Assembly: GCA_949752795.1 (NCBI GenBank)
Contig: OX457068.1
Coordinates: 54,588,516 to 54,652,515, forward strand
Direction of reading: 5' to 3'
Length of the DNA: 64,000 nt
Source: Hyperoodon ampullatus
Taxonomy: Eukaryota > Chordata > Mammalia > Artiodactyla > Ziphiidae
Of this stretch, positions 1 through 11,249 are shown one piece after another; position 1 is the stretch's first letter; each line of letters starts with the position of its first letter. The notes beneath the pieces were generated by a model, which did no database searches, had not been told where the DNA came from, and saw only the letters and a list, made by a program, of their open reading frames with translations. A program made the translations under genes and the position numbers.

Positions 1-693
1 ACTATTGTAAATAATGCTGTAATGAACATTTGAGTGAATATATCTTTTTGAATTAGCATTTTGTTTTCTTTGGATAAATACACAGAAGTGAAATGACAGG
101 ATTGTATGGTAATTTTTAATTTTTTGAAGAAGCTCCATACTGCTTTCCATAGTGGCTGTACCAATTACAATCATACCAGCAGAACATGGGGGTTACCATT
201 TTCCCACATTCTTCCCAACACTTATTTATTTTCTTTCTGATGATAGCCATTCTGACAGGTGTAAGGTAGTATGTGGTTTTGATTTGCATTACCCTGATGA
301 TTAGTCATGTTAAGCATCTTTTCATGAGTCTGCTGGCTATTTGCATGTTTTGTTTCAAAAAAAGATCTATTCATGTCCTCTGTCCATTTTTTGGTTGGGT
401 TATTAGTTTTTTTTTGTTGTTGAGTGTATGAGTTCTTTGGATAGTTTGGATATTAATCCCTTATTGAATGCATAATTTGCAAATAATTTCTCCCATACAA
501 TAGGATGCTTTTTCATTTTGTTGATAGTATTCTTCACTGTCCAGAAGCTTTATAGTTTGAAGTAGTCCCATTTGCTTATATTTGAATTTGTTTTTCTTGT
601 CTGAGGAGACATATTAAAAAAATATTGTTAAGATTGATGTCAAAGTATGTATTGCCTATGTTTTAATCTAGGAGTTTTATGGTTTCAGGTCTT
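1..693 (-). mobile_element. Old L1 (element C), 3' part of ORF2, cut by the window edge
   Basis: Read on the minus strand this is the C-terminal part of an old L1 ORF2, broken by many stops. The plus strand carries the reverse complement of the usual L1 3' coding end, for example the 'ccatactgctttccatagtggctgtacca' equivalent near 136-165. It breaks off at 693, where a younger L1 inserted, and resumes at 7828. The sequence on each side of the insert reads continuously across the duplicated target. The 3' end of C lies outside the window. Confidence 0.85.
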
Positions 694-705
694 ACATTTA
701 AGTTT
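694..705. repeat. Target-site duplication of L1 A, left copy
   Basis: acatttaagttt, identical to 7816-7827. It lies next to the A-rich tail of L1 A (plus-strand T run), as expected for target-primed reverse transcription of a minus-strand insertion. Confidence 0.9.
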
Positions 706-1105
706 ATTTTATTTTTTTAACATCTTTATTGGAGTATAATTGCTTTTCAATGGTGTGTTAGTTTTTGCTTTATAACAAAGTGAATCAGTTATACATTTAC
801 ATATATTCCCATATCTCTTCCCTCTTGCATCTCCTTTCCTCCCACCTTCCCTAGCCCACTCCACTAGGTGGTCACAAAGCACTGAGCTGATCTCCCTGTG
901 CTATGTGGCTGCTTCCCACTAGCTAACTATTTTACATTTGCTAGTGTATATATGTCTATGCCAATCTCTCACTTTGTCACAGCTTACCATTCCCCCTCCC
1001 CATATCCTCAAGTCCATTCTCTAGTAGGTCTGTGGCTTTATTCCCGTCTTGACCCTATATTCTTCATGACCTTTTTTTTTTCTTCTTAGATTCCATATAT
1101 ATGTG
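706..1105 (-). other. 3'UTR and A-rich tail of L1 A
   Basis: In the sense direction, ORF2 ends near 1106 and about 400 bp of noncoding sequence follow. There is a G-rich polypurine stretch (complement of 987-1002, GGGGAGGGGG-like). An AATAAA polyadenylation hexamer lies at 725-730 on the minus strand, then the A-rich tail at about 706-719. The 3'UTR closely matches that of the truncated L1 at 47487-48016 and differs from those of L1 B and G. Confidence 0.8.
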
Positions 1106-4100
1106 TTAGCATATGGTATTTGTTTTCTCTTTCTGACTTACTTTACTCTGTATGACAGACTCTAGGTCCATCCACCTCACGAAAAATAACTCAATTTTGT
1201 TTCTTTCTAGGGCTGAGTAATATTCCATTGTATATATGTGCCACATCTTCTTTATCCATTCATCTGTTGGTGGACACTTAGGTGGCTTCCATGTCTTGGC
1301 TATTGTAAATGGAGCTGCAATGAACATTTTGGTACATGACTCTTTTTGAATTATGGTTTTCTCAGGGCATGTGCCCAGTAATGGGATTGCTGGGTCATAT
1401 GGTAGGTCTATTTTTAGTTTTTTAAGGAACCTCCATACTGCTTTCCATAGTGGCTGTATCAACTTACATTCTCACCAACAGTGCAAGAGGGTTCCCTTTT
1501 CTCCACACCCTCTCCAGCATTTATTGTTTGTAGAGTTTTTGATGATGGCCATTCTGACTGGTGTGAGATGATATCTCACTGTAGTTTTGATTTGCATTTC
1601 TCTAATGATTAATAATGTTGAGCATTCTTTAATGTGCTTTTGGCAATCTGTATATCTTCTTTGGAGAAATGTCTATTTAGGTCTTCTGCCCATTTTTGGA
1701 TTGGGTTGTTTGTTTTTTTGATATTGAGCTACATGGGTTGCTTGTAAATTTTGGAGATTAATCCTTTGTCAGTTGCTTCATTTGCAAATATTTTCTCCCA
1801 TTCTGAGCGCCGTCTTTTGGTTTTGTTTATGGTTTCCTTTGCTGTGCAAAAGTTGTTAAGTTTCATTAGGTCCCATTTGTTTATTTTTGTTTTTATTTCC
1901 ATTTCTCTAGGAGATGGGTCAAAAAGGATCTTGCTGTGATTTATGTCATAGAGTGTTCTCTCTATATTTTCCTCTAAGAGTTTGATAGTGTCTAACCTTA
2001 CATTTAGGTCTTTAATCTACTTTGAGTTTATTTTTGTGTATGGTGTTAGGGGGTGTTCTAATTTCATACTGTTACATGTACTTGTCCAATTTTCCCAGAA
2101 CCACTTATTGAAGAGGCTGTCTTTCCTCCACTGCATATGTTTGCTTCCTTTATCAAAGATAAGGTGACCATATGTCTGTGGGCTTATCTCTGAGCTTACT
2201 ATCCTGTTCCATTGATCTATATTTCTGTTTTTGTGCCAGTACCATACTGTCTTGATTACTATAGCTATGTAGTATAGTCTGAATTCAGGGAGCCTCATTC
2301 CTCCAGCTCCATTTTTCTTTCTTGAGATTGCTTTAGCTATTCGGGTTCTTTGTGTTTCCATACAAATTGTGAATTTTTTTTGTTGTAATTCTGTGAAAAA
2401 TGCCAATGGTAGCTTGATAGGGCCTGCATTGAATCTGTAGATAGCTTTTGGTAGTAGAGTCATTTTCACAAGCTTGATTCTTCCAATCCAAGAATATGGT
2501 ATATCTCTCCATCTATTGTTATCATATTTAATTTCTTTCATCAGTGTCTTATAATTTTCTGCCTACATGTCTTTTGTCTCCTTATGTATGTATATTCCTA
2601 GATACGTTATTGTTTTTGTTGCAGTGGTAAATAGGAGTGTTTCCTTACTCTCTCTTTCAGATTTTTCATCATTAGTGTATAGGAATGCTAGAGATTTCTG
2701 TGAATTAATTTTGTATCCCGCTACTTTGCCAAATACCTTGATTAGTTCTAGTAGTTTTCTGGTTGCAACTTTAGGATTCTCTATATATAGTATCATGTCA
2801 TCTGCAAACAGTGACAGCTTTACTTCTTCTTTTCCAATTTGGATTCCTTTTATTTCTTCTTCTTCTTGGACTGCTGCAGCTAAATCTTCCAAAACTCTGT
2901 TGAATAATAGTGGTGAGAGATGGCAACCTTGTCTTGTTCCTGATCTTAGTGGAAATGGTTTCAGTTTTTCACTATTGAGGATGATATTAGCTGTGGGTTT
3001 GTCATATATGACCTTTAATATGTTGAGGAAAGTTCCCTCTATGCCTGCCTTCTGCAGGGTTTTGATCATAAATGGGTGTTGAATTATGTCAAAAGCTTTC
3101 TCTGCATCTATTGAGATGATCATATGGTTTTTCTCCTTCAATTTGTTAATAAGGTGTATCACATTGAATGATTTCCGTATATTGAAGAATGCTTGGATTC
3201 CTGGGATAAACCCCACTTGATCATGGTGTATGATCCTTTTAATGTGCTGTTGGAATCTGTTTGCTAGTATTTTGTTGAGGAATTTTGCATCTATGTTCAT
3301 CAGTGATATTGGGCTATACTTTTCTTTCTTTGTGACATCTTTGTCTGGTTTTGATATCAGGGTGATGGTGGCTTTGTAGAGTGAGATTTGGAGTGTTCCT
3401 TTTTCTGCTATATTTTGGAAGAGTTTGAGAAGGATAGGTGTTAGCTCTTCTCTAAATGTTTGATAGAATTCGCCTGTGAAGCCATCTGGTCCTGGCCTTT
3501 TGTTTGTTGGAAGATTTTTAATTACAGTTTCAATTTAAGTGCTTGTGATTGGTCTATTCATATTTTCTATTTCTTCCCGGTTCAATCTCGGAAGGTAGTT
3601 CATTTCTAAGAATTTGTCCATTTCTTCCAGGTTGTCCATTTTATTGGCATAGAGTTTCTTGTAGTAATCTCTCATGATCTTTTGTATTTCTGCAGTGTCA
3701 GTTGTTACTTCTCCTTTTTCATTTCTAATTCTCTTGATATGAGTCTTCTCCCACTTTTTCTTGTTGAGTCTGAGTCTGGCTAATGGTTTATCAATGTTGT
3801 TTATCTTCTCAAAGAACGAGCTTTTAGATTTATTGATCTTTTCTAACATTTCCTTCATATCTTTTTCAATTATTTCTGATCTGAACTTAGGATTTCCTGC
3901 CTTCTGATAAAGTTGGGGTTTATTTGTTCTTCTTTCTCTAATTGCTTTAGGTGTGAGGTTAGTTTGTTTATTTGAGATGTTTCTTGTTTCTTAAGATAGG
4001 ATTGTATTGCTATAAACTTCCCTCTTAGAACTGCTTTTTCTGCATCCCATAGGTTTTTGGTCATTGTGTTTTCATTGTCATTTGTTTCAAGGTATTTTTT

Positions 4101-4905
4101 GATTTCCTCTTTGATTTCTCCAGTGATCTCTTGGTTATTAAGTAGCGTCTTGTTTAACCACCATGTGTTTGTATTTTTTTACAGTTTTTTTCCTGTAATT
4201 GATATCTAGTCTCATTGTGGTCAGAAAACATATTTGATATGATTTCAATTTTCTTAAATTTACAAAGGCTTGATTTGTGATCCAACATATGATCTATCCT
4301 GAAGAATATTCCATGAGCACTTGTGAAGAAAGTTTATTCTGTTGTTTTTGAATAGAATGTCCTATAAATATCAATTAAGCCCATCTTGTTTAATGTATCA
4401 TTTAAAGCTTGTGTTTCCTTATTTATTTTCATTTTGGATGATCTGTGCTTTTTTGAAAGTGGGGTGTTAAAGTCCCCTACTATGATTTTCTTACTGTTGA
4501 TTTCCCCTTTTATGGCTGTTAGTGTTTTCCTTATGTTTTGAGGTGCTCCAATGTTGGGTGCATAAATATTTACAATTGTTATATTTTCTTCTTCGATTGA
4601 TCCCTTTTTATCATTATGTAGTGTCCTTCTTTGTCTCTTGCAATAGTCTTTATTTTAATGTCTACTTTCTCTGATATGATAATTGCTACTCCAGCTTTCT
4701 TTTGGTTTCCATTTGAATGGAATATCATTTTACATCCCCTCACTTTCAGTCTGTATGCATCCCTAGGTCTGAAGTGGGTCTCTCGTAGACAACATATATA
4801 TGGTTCTTGTTTTTGTATCCATTCAGCCAGCCTATGTCTTTTGGTTGGAGCATTTAATCCATTTACATTTAAGGGAATTATCAATATGTATGTTCCTATT
4901 ACCAT
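1106..4905 (-). pseudogene. L1 A ORF2 (endonuclease-reverse transcriptase), broken
   Basis: In life ORF2p nicks the target with an APE-like endonuclease and copies L1 RNA at the nick. The span of ~1,266 codons is close to the ~1,275 usual in mammals. The endonuclease N-terminus (4579-4905) includes NVNGLN and RETHF, the latter holding a catalytic glutamate. The reverse transcriptase core (2563-3300) keeps FADD at 2797-2808. C-terminal pieces lie at 2017-2541 and 1106-1462. The frame breaks at least five times by stops or indels, so no full protein is possible. Start chosen at MVIGTY by comparison with MGIGTY in L1 B; an upstream in-frame Met at 4941 also exists. Confidence 0.88.
2797..2808 (-). 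other. Reverse transcriptase FADD catalytic motif codons, L1 A
   Basis: The minus strand reads TTT GCA GAT GAC inside [10 protein letters not shown]. The metal-binding aspartates survive although the ORF as a whole is broken. Confidence 0.9.
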
Positions 4906-4962
4906 TTTCTTAATTGTTTTGGATTTGTTATAGTAGGTCATTTTTTCTCTTGTGATTCCTGC

Positions 4963-5865
4963 CTAGAGAAGTTCCTGTAGCCTTTGTTGTAAAGCTGGTT
5001 TGGTGGTGCTGAATTACCTTAGTTTTTGCTTGTTTGTTAATGTTTTAATTTCTCCATCAAATCTGAATGAGATCCTTTCTGGGTAGAGAAATCTTGGTTG
5101 AAAAATTTTCTCTGTCATTACTTTAAATATGTCCTGCCACTCCATTCTGGCTTGTAGAGTTTCTGTTGAAAGATCAGCTGTTAACCTTATGGGGATTCCC
5201 TTGTGTGTTTTTTTGTTGTTGTTTTTCCCTTGCTGCTTTTAATATTTTTTATTTGTTTTAATTTTTGATAGTTTGATTAATATGTGTTTTGGTGTGTTTC
5301 TCCTTGGATTTATCCTACATGGGACTCTGTGCTTCCTGGACTTGATTAACTATTTCCTTTCCCATATTAGGGCTGTTTTCAACTATAATATCCTCAAATG
5401 TTTTCTCAGTCCCTCTATTTTGCTCTTCTTCTTCTGAGACCCCTATAATTTGAATGTTGGTGGGTTTAATGTTGTCTCAGAGGTCTCTGAGACTGTCCTC
5501 AGGTCTTTTCATTCTTTTTTCTTTATTCTGCTCTGCAGTAGTTATTTCCACTATTTTATCTTCCAGGTTACTTATCCGTTCTTCTGCCTCAGTTATTCTG
5601 CTATTGTTCCCTTCTAGAGAATTTTAACTTTCATTTATTGCTTTGTTCATCGCTGTTTGTTTGCTCTTTAGTTCTTCTACATCCTTGTTAAACTTTTTTT
5701 TAATTTTTTTATTCTCTCTATTATATATCCAAGATTTTGCATCATCTTTACTATCATTATTCTGAATTATTTTTCAGTTAGACTTCCTATTTCCTCTTCA
5801 TTTGTTAGGTCTGGTGGGTTTTTGCCTGGTTCCTTCATCTGCAATGTGTTTTTCTCTCTTCTCAT
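4963..5865 (-). pseudogene. L1 A ORF1 (RNA-binding coiled-coil protein), broken
   Basis: ORF1p coats L1 RNA as a trimer. The start ATG at 5863-5865 reads MRREKNT-like and matches the ORF1 start of L1 B (MRRQKNT at 50243). The end reads QQRLQELL then TAG at 4963-4965, giving about 300 codons, the usual size. There is an in-frame stop about 35 codons in: GSLTEK then TAA, where L1 B has GSLPEKEFR. Further downstream damage leaves no long open frame. About 57 bp separate ORF1 from the ORF2 start used here. Confidence 0.82.
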
Positions 5866-5955
5866 TTTGCTTAACTTACTGTGCTTTGGTTCTCCTTTTC
5901 ACAGGCTGCAAGTTCGTAGTTCTAGTTGTTTTTGTTCTCAGTGGCTAAGTTTGGT

Positions 5956-6237
5956 TCAGTTGCTTGTGTAGGCTTCCTGTTGGAGGAGACTATTGCCTGT
6001 GTTCTGGTGGATGAGGCTGGGTCTTGTGTTTCTGGTTGGCAGGTCCACAGCTGGTCGTGTGTTTTGGGGTTTCTGTGGCCTTATTCTTATTTTAGGCAGC
6101 CTATCTGCTAATGGGTGGGTTAGTGTTCCTGTATTGCTAGTTGTTTGCCATAGGGTGTCCAGCACTGTAGCTTGCTGGTCATTGAGTGAACCTGGATCTT
6201 GGTGTTGAAATGGAGATCTCTGGGAGATTTTCATCAT
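5956..6237 (-). CDS. Small sense-strand ORF upstream of ORF1 in L1 A (candidate L1 uORF)
   Basis: A 93-codon open frame in the sense direction of L1 A, ending about 90 bp before the ORF1 start. It begins MMKISQRSPFQHQ and is rich in Gln, Thr, Pro and Arg. I recognise no domain. The same place in L1 B (49862-50038) begins MAKISQRYPSQHQ and shares SLNDQQA and HPLA-RLPKI, but stops after 58 codons. The similarity is expected from common ancestry of the two 5'UTRs; whether it was ever translated is unknown. It could be chance openness of a low-stop stretch. Confidence 0.35.
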   Translation of the reverse strand: MMKISQRSPFQHQDPGSLNDQQATVLDTLWQTTSNTGTLTHPLADRLPKIRIRPQKPQNTRPAVDLPTRNTRPSLIHQNTGNSLLQQEAYTSN

Positions 6238-7815
6238 TTTATATTATGTGGAGCTGGGAGGTCTCTTGTGGACCAGTGTCCTGAACTTGGCTCTCCCACC
6301 TCAGTAGCACAGTCCTGATGCCTGGCTGGAGCACCAAGAGCCTTTCATCCACACCACTCACAATAAGTGGGAGAAAAAATAGAAAGAAATAAAGATTATA
6401 AAATAAAATAAATTAAAATAAAGATATTTAAAATAAAAAATAATTATTAAGAAAAAAAATTTTAAAGTAAAAAAAAAAAAAAGGACAGACAGAACGCTAG
6501 GTTAAATGGTAAAAGCAAAGCTGTACAGACATATTCACACACAGAAGCATACACATACACACTAACACAAAGAGAAAAAATGAAAAAAAATATTTATATA
6601 TCTTTGTTTCCAAAGTTCACCTCCTCAATTTGGGATGACTCATTGTCTATTCAGGTATTCCACAGATGCAGGGTACATTAAGTTTACTGTGGAGATTTAA
6701 CCCACTGCACCTGAGAGAAATTTCCCTTTCTCTTCTTTTTTCGCACAGCTCACAGGGTCAGCTTTGTATTTGGACCTGCCTCTGTGTGTAGGTCGCCTGG
6801 GGCGTCTGTTCTTCAATCAGACAGGATGGGTTCAAAGGAGCTGATGATTCAGGGGCTCTGGCTCACTCAGGTCAGGGAGAGGGATGGTTACGGATGTGTG
6901 GCGAACCTGCAACAGCAGAGGCCGGCGTGACGTTGCATCAGCCTGAGGCACGCTGTGTGTTCTCCCAAAGAAGTTGTCCCTGTATCATGGGACCCAGGCA
7001 GTGACGGGCCGCACTGGGTGCCGGGAGGTGAGATGTGGATAATGACCTCTGCTTGCACACAGGCTTCCTGGTGGCTGTAGCAGCAGCCTTAGCATCCCAT
7101 GCCCATCTCCGTGGTCCATGCTGTTAGCTGCGGCTCTTGCCCATCTCTGGAGATCCTTTAAGCAGTGCTCTTAATCCCCTCTCCTCATGCACCAGGAAAC
7201 AAAGAGGCAAGAAAAAATCTCTTGCCTCTTTGGCAGCTCCAGACCTTTTCCCGGACTCCCTCCCAGCTAGCTGTGGTGCACTAGCTCCCTTCAGGATGTG
7301 TTCATGCAGCCAACCCCAGTCCTCTTTCTGGGATCCGACCTCCGAATCCCGAGCCTCAACTCCAGGCCCCCATCTATCCCAGCAGGTGAGCAGACAAGCC
7401 TCTTGGGATGGTGCTTACTGGTCAGCACTGATCCTCTGTGTGGAAATCTCTCTGCTTTGCCCTCTGCACCTCTGTTGCTGAGCTCTACCATGGCTCCGAA
7501 GCTCCCCTACTCCATCACCCATGGTCTCCACCCACGAAGTGGCTTCCTAGTGTGTGGAAACCTTTCCTCCTTCACAGCTCCCTCCCACTGGTGAAGGTCC
7601 CATCCCTATTCTTTTGTCTCTGTTTTTTCTTTTTTTCTTTTGCCCTATCCAGGTACTTGGGGAGTTTCTTGCCTTTTGGGAGGTCTGAGGTATTCCTCCA
7701 GCATTCAGTAGGTGTTCTGTAGAGCTGTTCCACATGTAGATGTATTTCTGATGTATCTGTGGGGAGGAAAGTGATCTCTGCATCTTACTTTTCCACCATC
7801 TTGAAGCTCTTCCGC
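6238..7815 (-). promoter_or_regulatory. 5'UTR / internal promoter region of L1 A
   Basis: About 1.6 kb upstream of the small ORF. The GC-rich section at 6740-7600 contrasts with the AT-rich surroundings. Toward ORF1 lies a strongly T-rich tract in the sense direction (plus-strand A-rich, 6363-6482). The sense start contains CAAGATGGTGG (7793-7803), close to the YY1 site at the start of human L1s. Layout matches the 5'UTR of L1 B, so this is a lineage feature. Antisense frames such as 7137-7481 (plus) cover part of it. Confidence 0.75.
7793..7803 (-). promoter_or_regulatory. YY1-like site at the start of L1 A
   Basis: The minus strand reads CAAGATGGTGG, 12 bp inside the element. Similar motifs occur at 48251 (B, AAGATGGCGG) and 24260 (D). 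In human L1, YY1 at this position helps set the transcription start. Binding here is inferred. Confidence 0.55.
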
Positions 7816-7827
7816 ACATTTAAGTTT
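7816..7827. repeat. Target-site duplication of L1 A, right copy
   Basis: acatttaagttt, an exact match to 694-705. It directly follows the 5' end of L1 A and leads back into the ORF2 sequence of L1 C. Confidence 0.9.
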
Positions 7828-10181
7828 TTAAATCATTTTGAGTCTATTTTTGTATATGGTGTGAGACAGTAGTCTCCTTTGATTAATTTGCATGTAGCTG
7901 CCTAGTTTTCCCAACATCATTTGTTGAAGACGTGGTCTTTTCCCCATTGTAGAATCTTGCCTCTTTTGTTGTAGTTTAATTGACCATATAAGTGTGAGTT
8001 TATTTCTGGGCTCTCTAATCTGTTCCATTCATCTATGTGTCTGTTTTTGTGACAGTTCCATACTGCTTTGATTATTGTACCTTTGCATTTTAATTTATAA
8101 TCAGAAAGCATGATCCATCCAGCTCTGTTCTTCTTTCTCCAGGTTTCTTTGACAATTTGCGGTCTTTTTTGGTTCCATACAAATTTTAGGATTATTTGTT
8201 CTAGTCCTGTGAGAAATGCCATTGGTAGTTTGATAGAGATTGCATTGAATTTGAAGATTCCCTTGGGAAGTGTGGTCATTTTAACAATATTAATCATCCA
8301 ACCAATAAATATGTTATATATTTCCATTTGTTTCTGCTGTCTTCAGTGTCTTTCATCAGTGTCAGTTTTCTGAGTACAAGTTTTCTTGTACTCCTTGGTT
8401 AAATTTTTTTCTAGATATTGTATTCTTTTTTATGCAATGGTAAATGCAATTGTTCCTTAATTTATCTTTCTGATAGTTTCTTATTATTATATGGAAATAA
8501 AACAGATTCCTGCATATGAATATTATATCCTGCAACTTTACCAAATTAATTTATTCTAAAAATTTTTGTTGGCATCTTTAAGATTTTCTCTCTCTCTATA
8601 TATATATATAGTATCATGTCATCTGCAAACAGTGACACTTTTACATCTTTCTTTTCAGCTTACTCCTTATATAACTGTTTCTTGTCTGATTGCTATGGCT
8701 AGGACTTTTAATACTATGTTGAATAGAAGTGGCAAGAATGGGCAACATTGTCTTGTTCCTCATCTTAGAGCAAACGCTTTCAGGTTTTCACTGTTGAGTA
8801 CAGTGTTTGCTATAGGTTTCTTATACATGGTCTTTATTAAATTGAGGTATGTTCCCTCTATACCAACTTTGTTGAGGGTTTTATCATAAATGAATGTAGA
8901 ATTTTGTCAAAATCTTCTCCTGCACCTATTGAGACATTTGTAAATTTTATTTTTCAATTTGTCAATGTGATGTATCACATTGGCTGATTTGTAGATATTA
9001 AGGCATCTCTTCATCTCTAGGATAAATCCCATTTGATCATGGTGTATATTCATTTTACTGTATGGTTGGATTCAGTTTGCTAATATTTTGTTGAGAAGTT
9101 TTGCAAATATCATCATCAGTGATATTGGACATTTTTCTTTTTTGTGATATCTTTGTCTGGTTTTGGTTTCAAGCTAATTCTAGCTTGATATAATGAGGTT
9201 GGAAATGTTTCTTCCTCTTCAATTTTTTGGAATAGTTTGGAAAAACATGTGTTAAACTTTCTTTAAATGTTTGGCAGAATTCACCTGTGAAACCATCTGA
9301 TCCTGGACTTTGGAATGCTGAGAGTTTTTTTATTTTTCTTTTTCCATTACTGGTAATGATCTGTTCCTATTTTCTATGTCTTCCTTGTTCAGCCTTGGGA
9401 GGTTGCACATCTCTTGGAATTCGTCCATTTCTTCTAGATTGTCCATTTTATTAGCATATAGTTATTCATAGTAATATTTTATGATCCTTTGCATTTCTGT
9501 AGTGTCAGTTACAACTTCACCTTTTTCATTTCTGACTTAGGCCTTCTCTCTTTTTTTCTTGATGAGTCTGTTTAAAGGCTTATCCACTTTGCTTATCATT
9601 CCAATGAATCATCCTTTAGTTTCATTGATCTTTTCTTTTCTTTTTTTTTTTTTTTTTTAGTCTATTTCATGTATTTCTGCTCTGACTTTATCATTTATTT
9701 CCTTCTACTAACTTTGGGTTTTGTTCTCCTTTTTCTAGTTCCTTTAGGTATAAGATTAGATTATTTGAGATTTTTCTGAGATAGGTTTGTACAGCTATAA
9801 ACTCTGTTCTTACAACTAACTACTTTTGGTAAGTCCCATAGATTATGAGCCATTGTGTTTCCATTTTCATTGGTCTCCAGATATTATTTATTTCCTCTTT
9901 GATTTCTTCAGTGGCCCATTGGTTGTTGAGTAGAATATTGTTTAGCCTTCACATGATTGTATATTTTGCAGGGTTTTTTCTTAATACTTCATTGCTACTC
10001 CCATAACTTTGTGGTCAGAAAAGATGGTTGGTTATAATTTTACTTTTTTAAAAGTTTATTGAGACTTATTTTGTAGTCCAGCATGTGATCTATCCTGGAG
10101 AATGTTCTATGTGCTTTTGAAAAGAAAGTGTGTACTGCTGCTTTTGGATGGAATGTTCTCTCTATAGATAGATAGATAAGT

Positions 10182-10228
<47 letters not shown>

Positions 10229-10790
10229 ATAGATTGATGATAGACAGATAGATTCTATCTTATCTCATGCATCACTTCAGGCCAGTGTTTCCTGATTGAC
10301 TTTCTGGATGATTTGTCTATTTACCTAAGTGAATGTTAAAGTCCCCTACTGTTATTGAGTAACAGTCAATTTTTCCCTTTATGTTTGCTTTATGAATTTA
10401 GGTGATCGTATATTGGGTACATATATATTTACAACGGTTGTATCTTCTTGCTGGATTGATCTCTTTATTGATCTCTTTATTACTGTATAGTGTCATTCTT
10501 TGTCCCTTGTTACAGTCTTTGCTTTAAAGTCAAATTCTCTGATGTAAGTTTTGCTACCACAGTTTTTTTTCATTTTCATTTGCATGAAATACATTTTTTC
10601 CCCCCAGTTCCTCACTTTTAGTCTATGGGTGTCTTTAGATGTGAACTGAGCCTTTTTATAGGTGGCACATATATGGGTTTTGTTTTGCTTTATCCATTCA
10701 GCCATCTATGTATGTCTTTTGATTGAAGTATTTAGCTCATTTACATTTAATTATTGATGGGTATGCACTTATTATTATTTTGTTAATTGT
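7828..10790 (-). pseudogene. L1 C ORF2 remains
   Basis: Minus-strand frames show ORF2 pieces. 7917-8327 holds a C-terminal part (NIVKMTTLPKGIFKFNA, then WNCHKNRHIDEWNR). The reverse transcriptase motif FADD survives at 8618-8629. An endonuclease-side piece lies at 10493-10705 (MAEWIKQNKTHICA). Stops and frameshifts lie throughout. The last part of this ORF2 is at 1-693, beyond the inserted L1 A. Confidence 0.8.
10166..10253. repeat. (GATA)n microsatellite
   Basis: About 85 bp of gata/agat units with a few interruptions, inside old L1 C. Likely length-variable between individuals. Confidence 0.95.
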
Positions 10791-10883
10791 TTTCTGTTTG
10801 TTTTGTAGTTCTTTTTTGTTCTTGCTCTCTTCTTTTCTGATTTGATGACTGTCTTTCGTGTTATGTTTGGATTTCTTTCTATT

Positions 10884-10902
10884 TTGTGTGTGTGTGTGTG
10901 TG
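10884..10902. repeat. (TG)n short microsatellite
   Basis: About nine TG dinucleotides within L1 C, between its ORF2 and ORF1 remains. Confidence 0.85.
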
Positions 10903-11249
10903 TATCCATTATAGGTTATTTGTTTATGGTTAATATGATGTTCATACGTATTTTATTTATGATTATTTTAAGCTAGTTATATCTTAAGTTTGAACACATT
11001 CTAGCAACTCTGCATGTTTACTCTCCTCCTCCCATGTTTAATGTTTTTGACACCATATTTTACATCTTTATTGTTTTGCATATCCCTTAAATTCTTATTG
11101 TGGATATAGATGATTTACTCCTTTTGGTTTTAATCTTCCTACTAGTTTTATATGTGGGTACTCTTCTACCTTTACTGTACATTTTTTTTTACCAATGAGA
11201 TTTTCCTTTTGTCATTTTTTTTTTAATATATTTCTAGTTGTGGTCTTGT

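Larger units (their letters stand above)
706..7815 (-). mobile_element. Full-length L1 retrotransposon (element A), inserted into L1 C
   Basis: A 7.1-kb L1 with 5'UTR, ORF1, ORF2, 3'UTR and A-rich tail, all on the minus strand, between perfect 12-bp duplications. The 5' end reads GGAAGAGCTTCAAGATGGTGG, a YY1-like L1 start, so the copy is probably not 5'-truncated. ORF1 has an early stop and ORF2 is split into at least six frames, so it cannot move by itself. It is younger than L1 C, which it interrupts. Confidence 0.93.

Noticed and set aside
2567..3082. 171-codon plus-strand frame
   Set aside because: Exact mirror of the reverse transcriptase part of L1 A ORF2; a similar mirror frame occurs at 52984-53505 in L1 B.
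10166..10253. CRISPR-like regular repeat
   Set aside because: A simple tetranucleotide repeat without spacers; the genome is mammalian.
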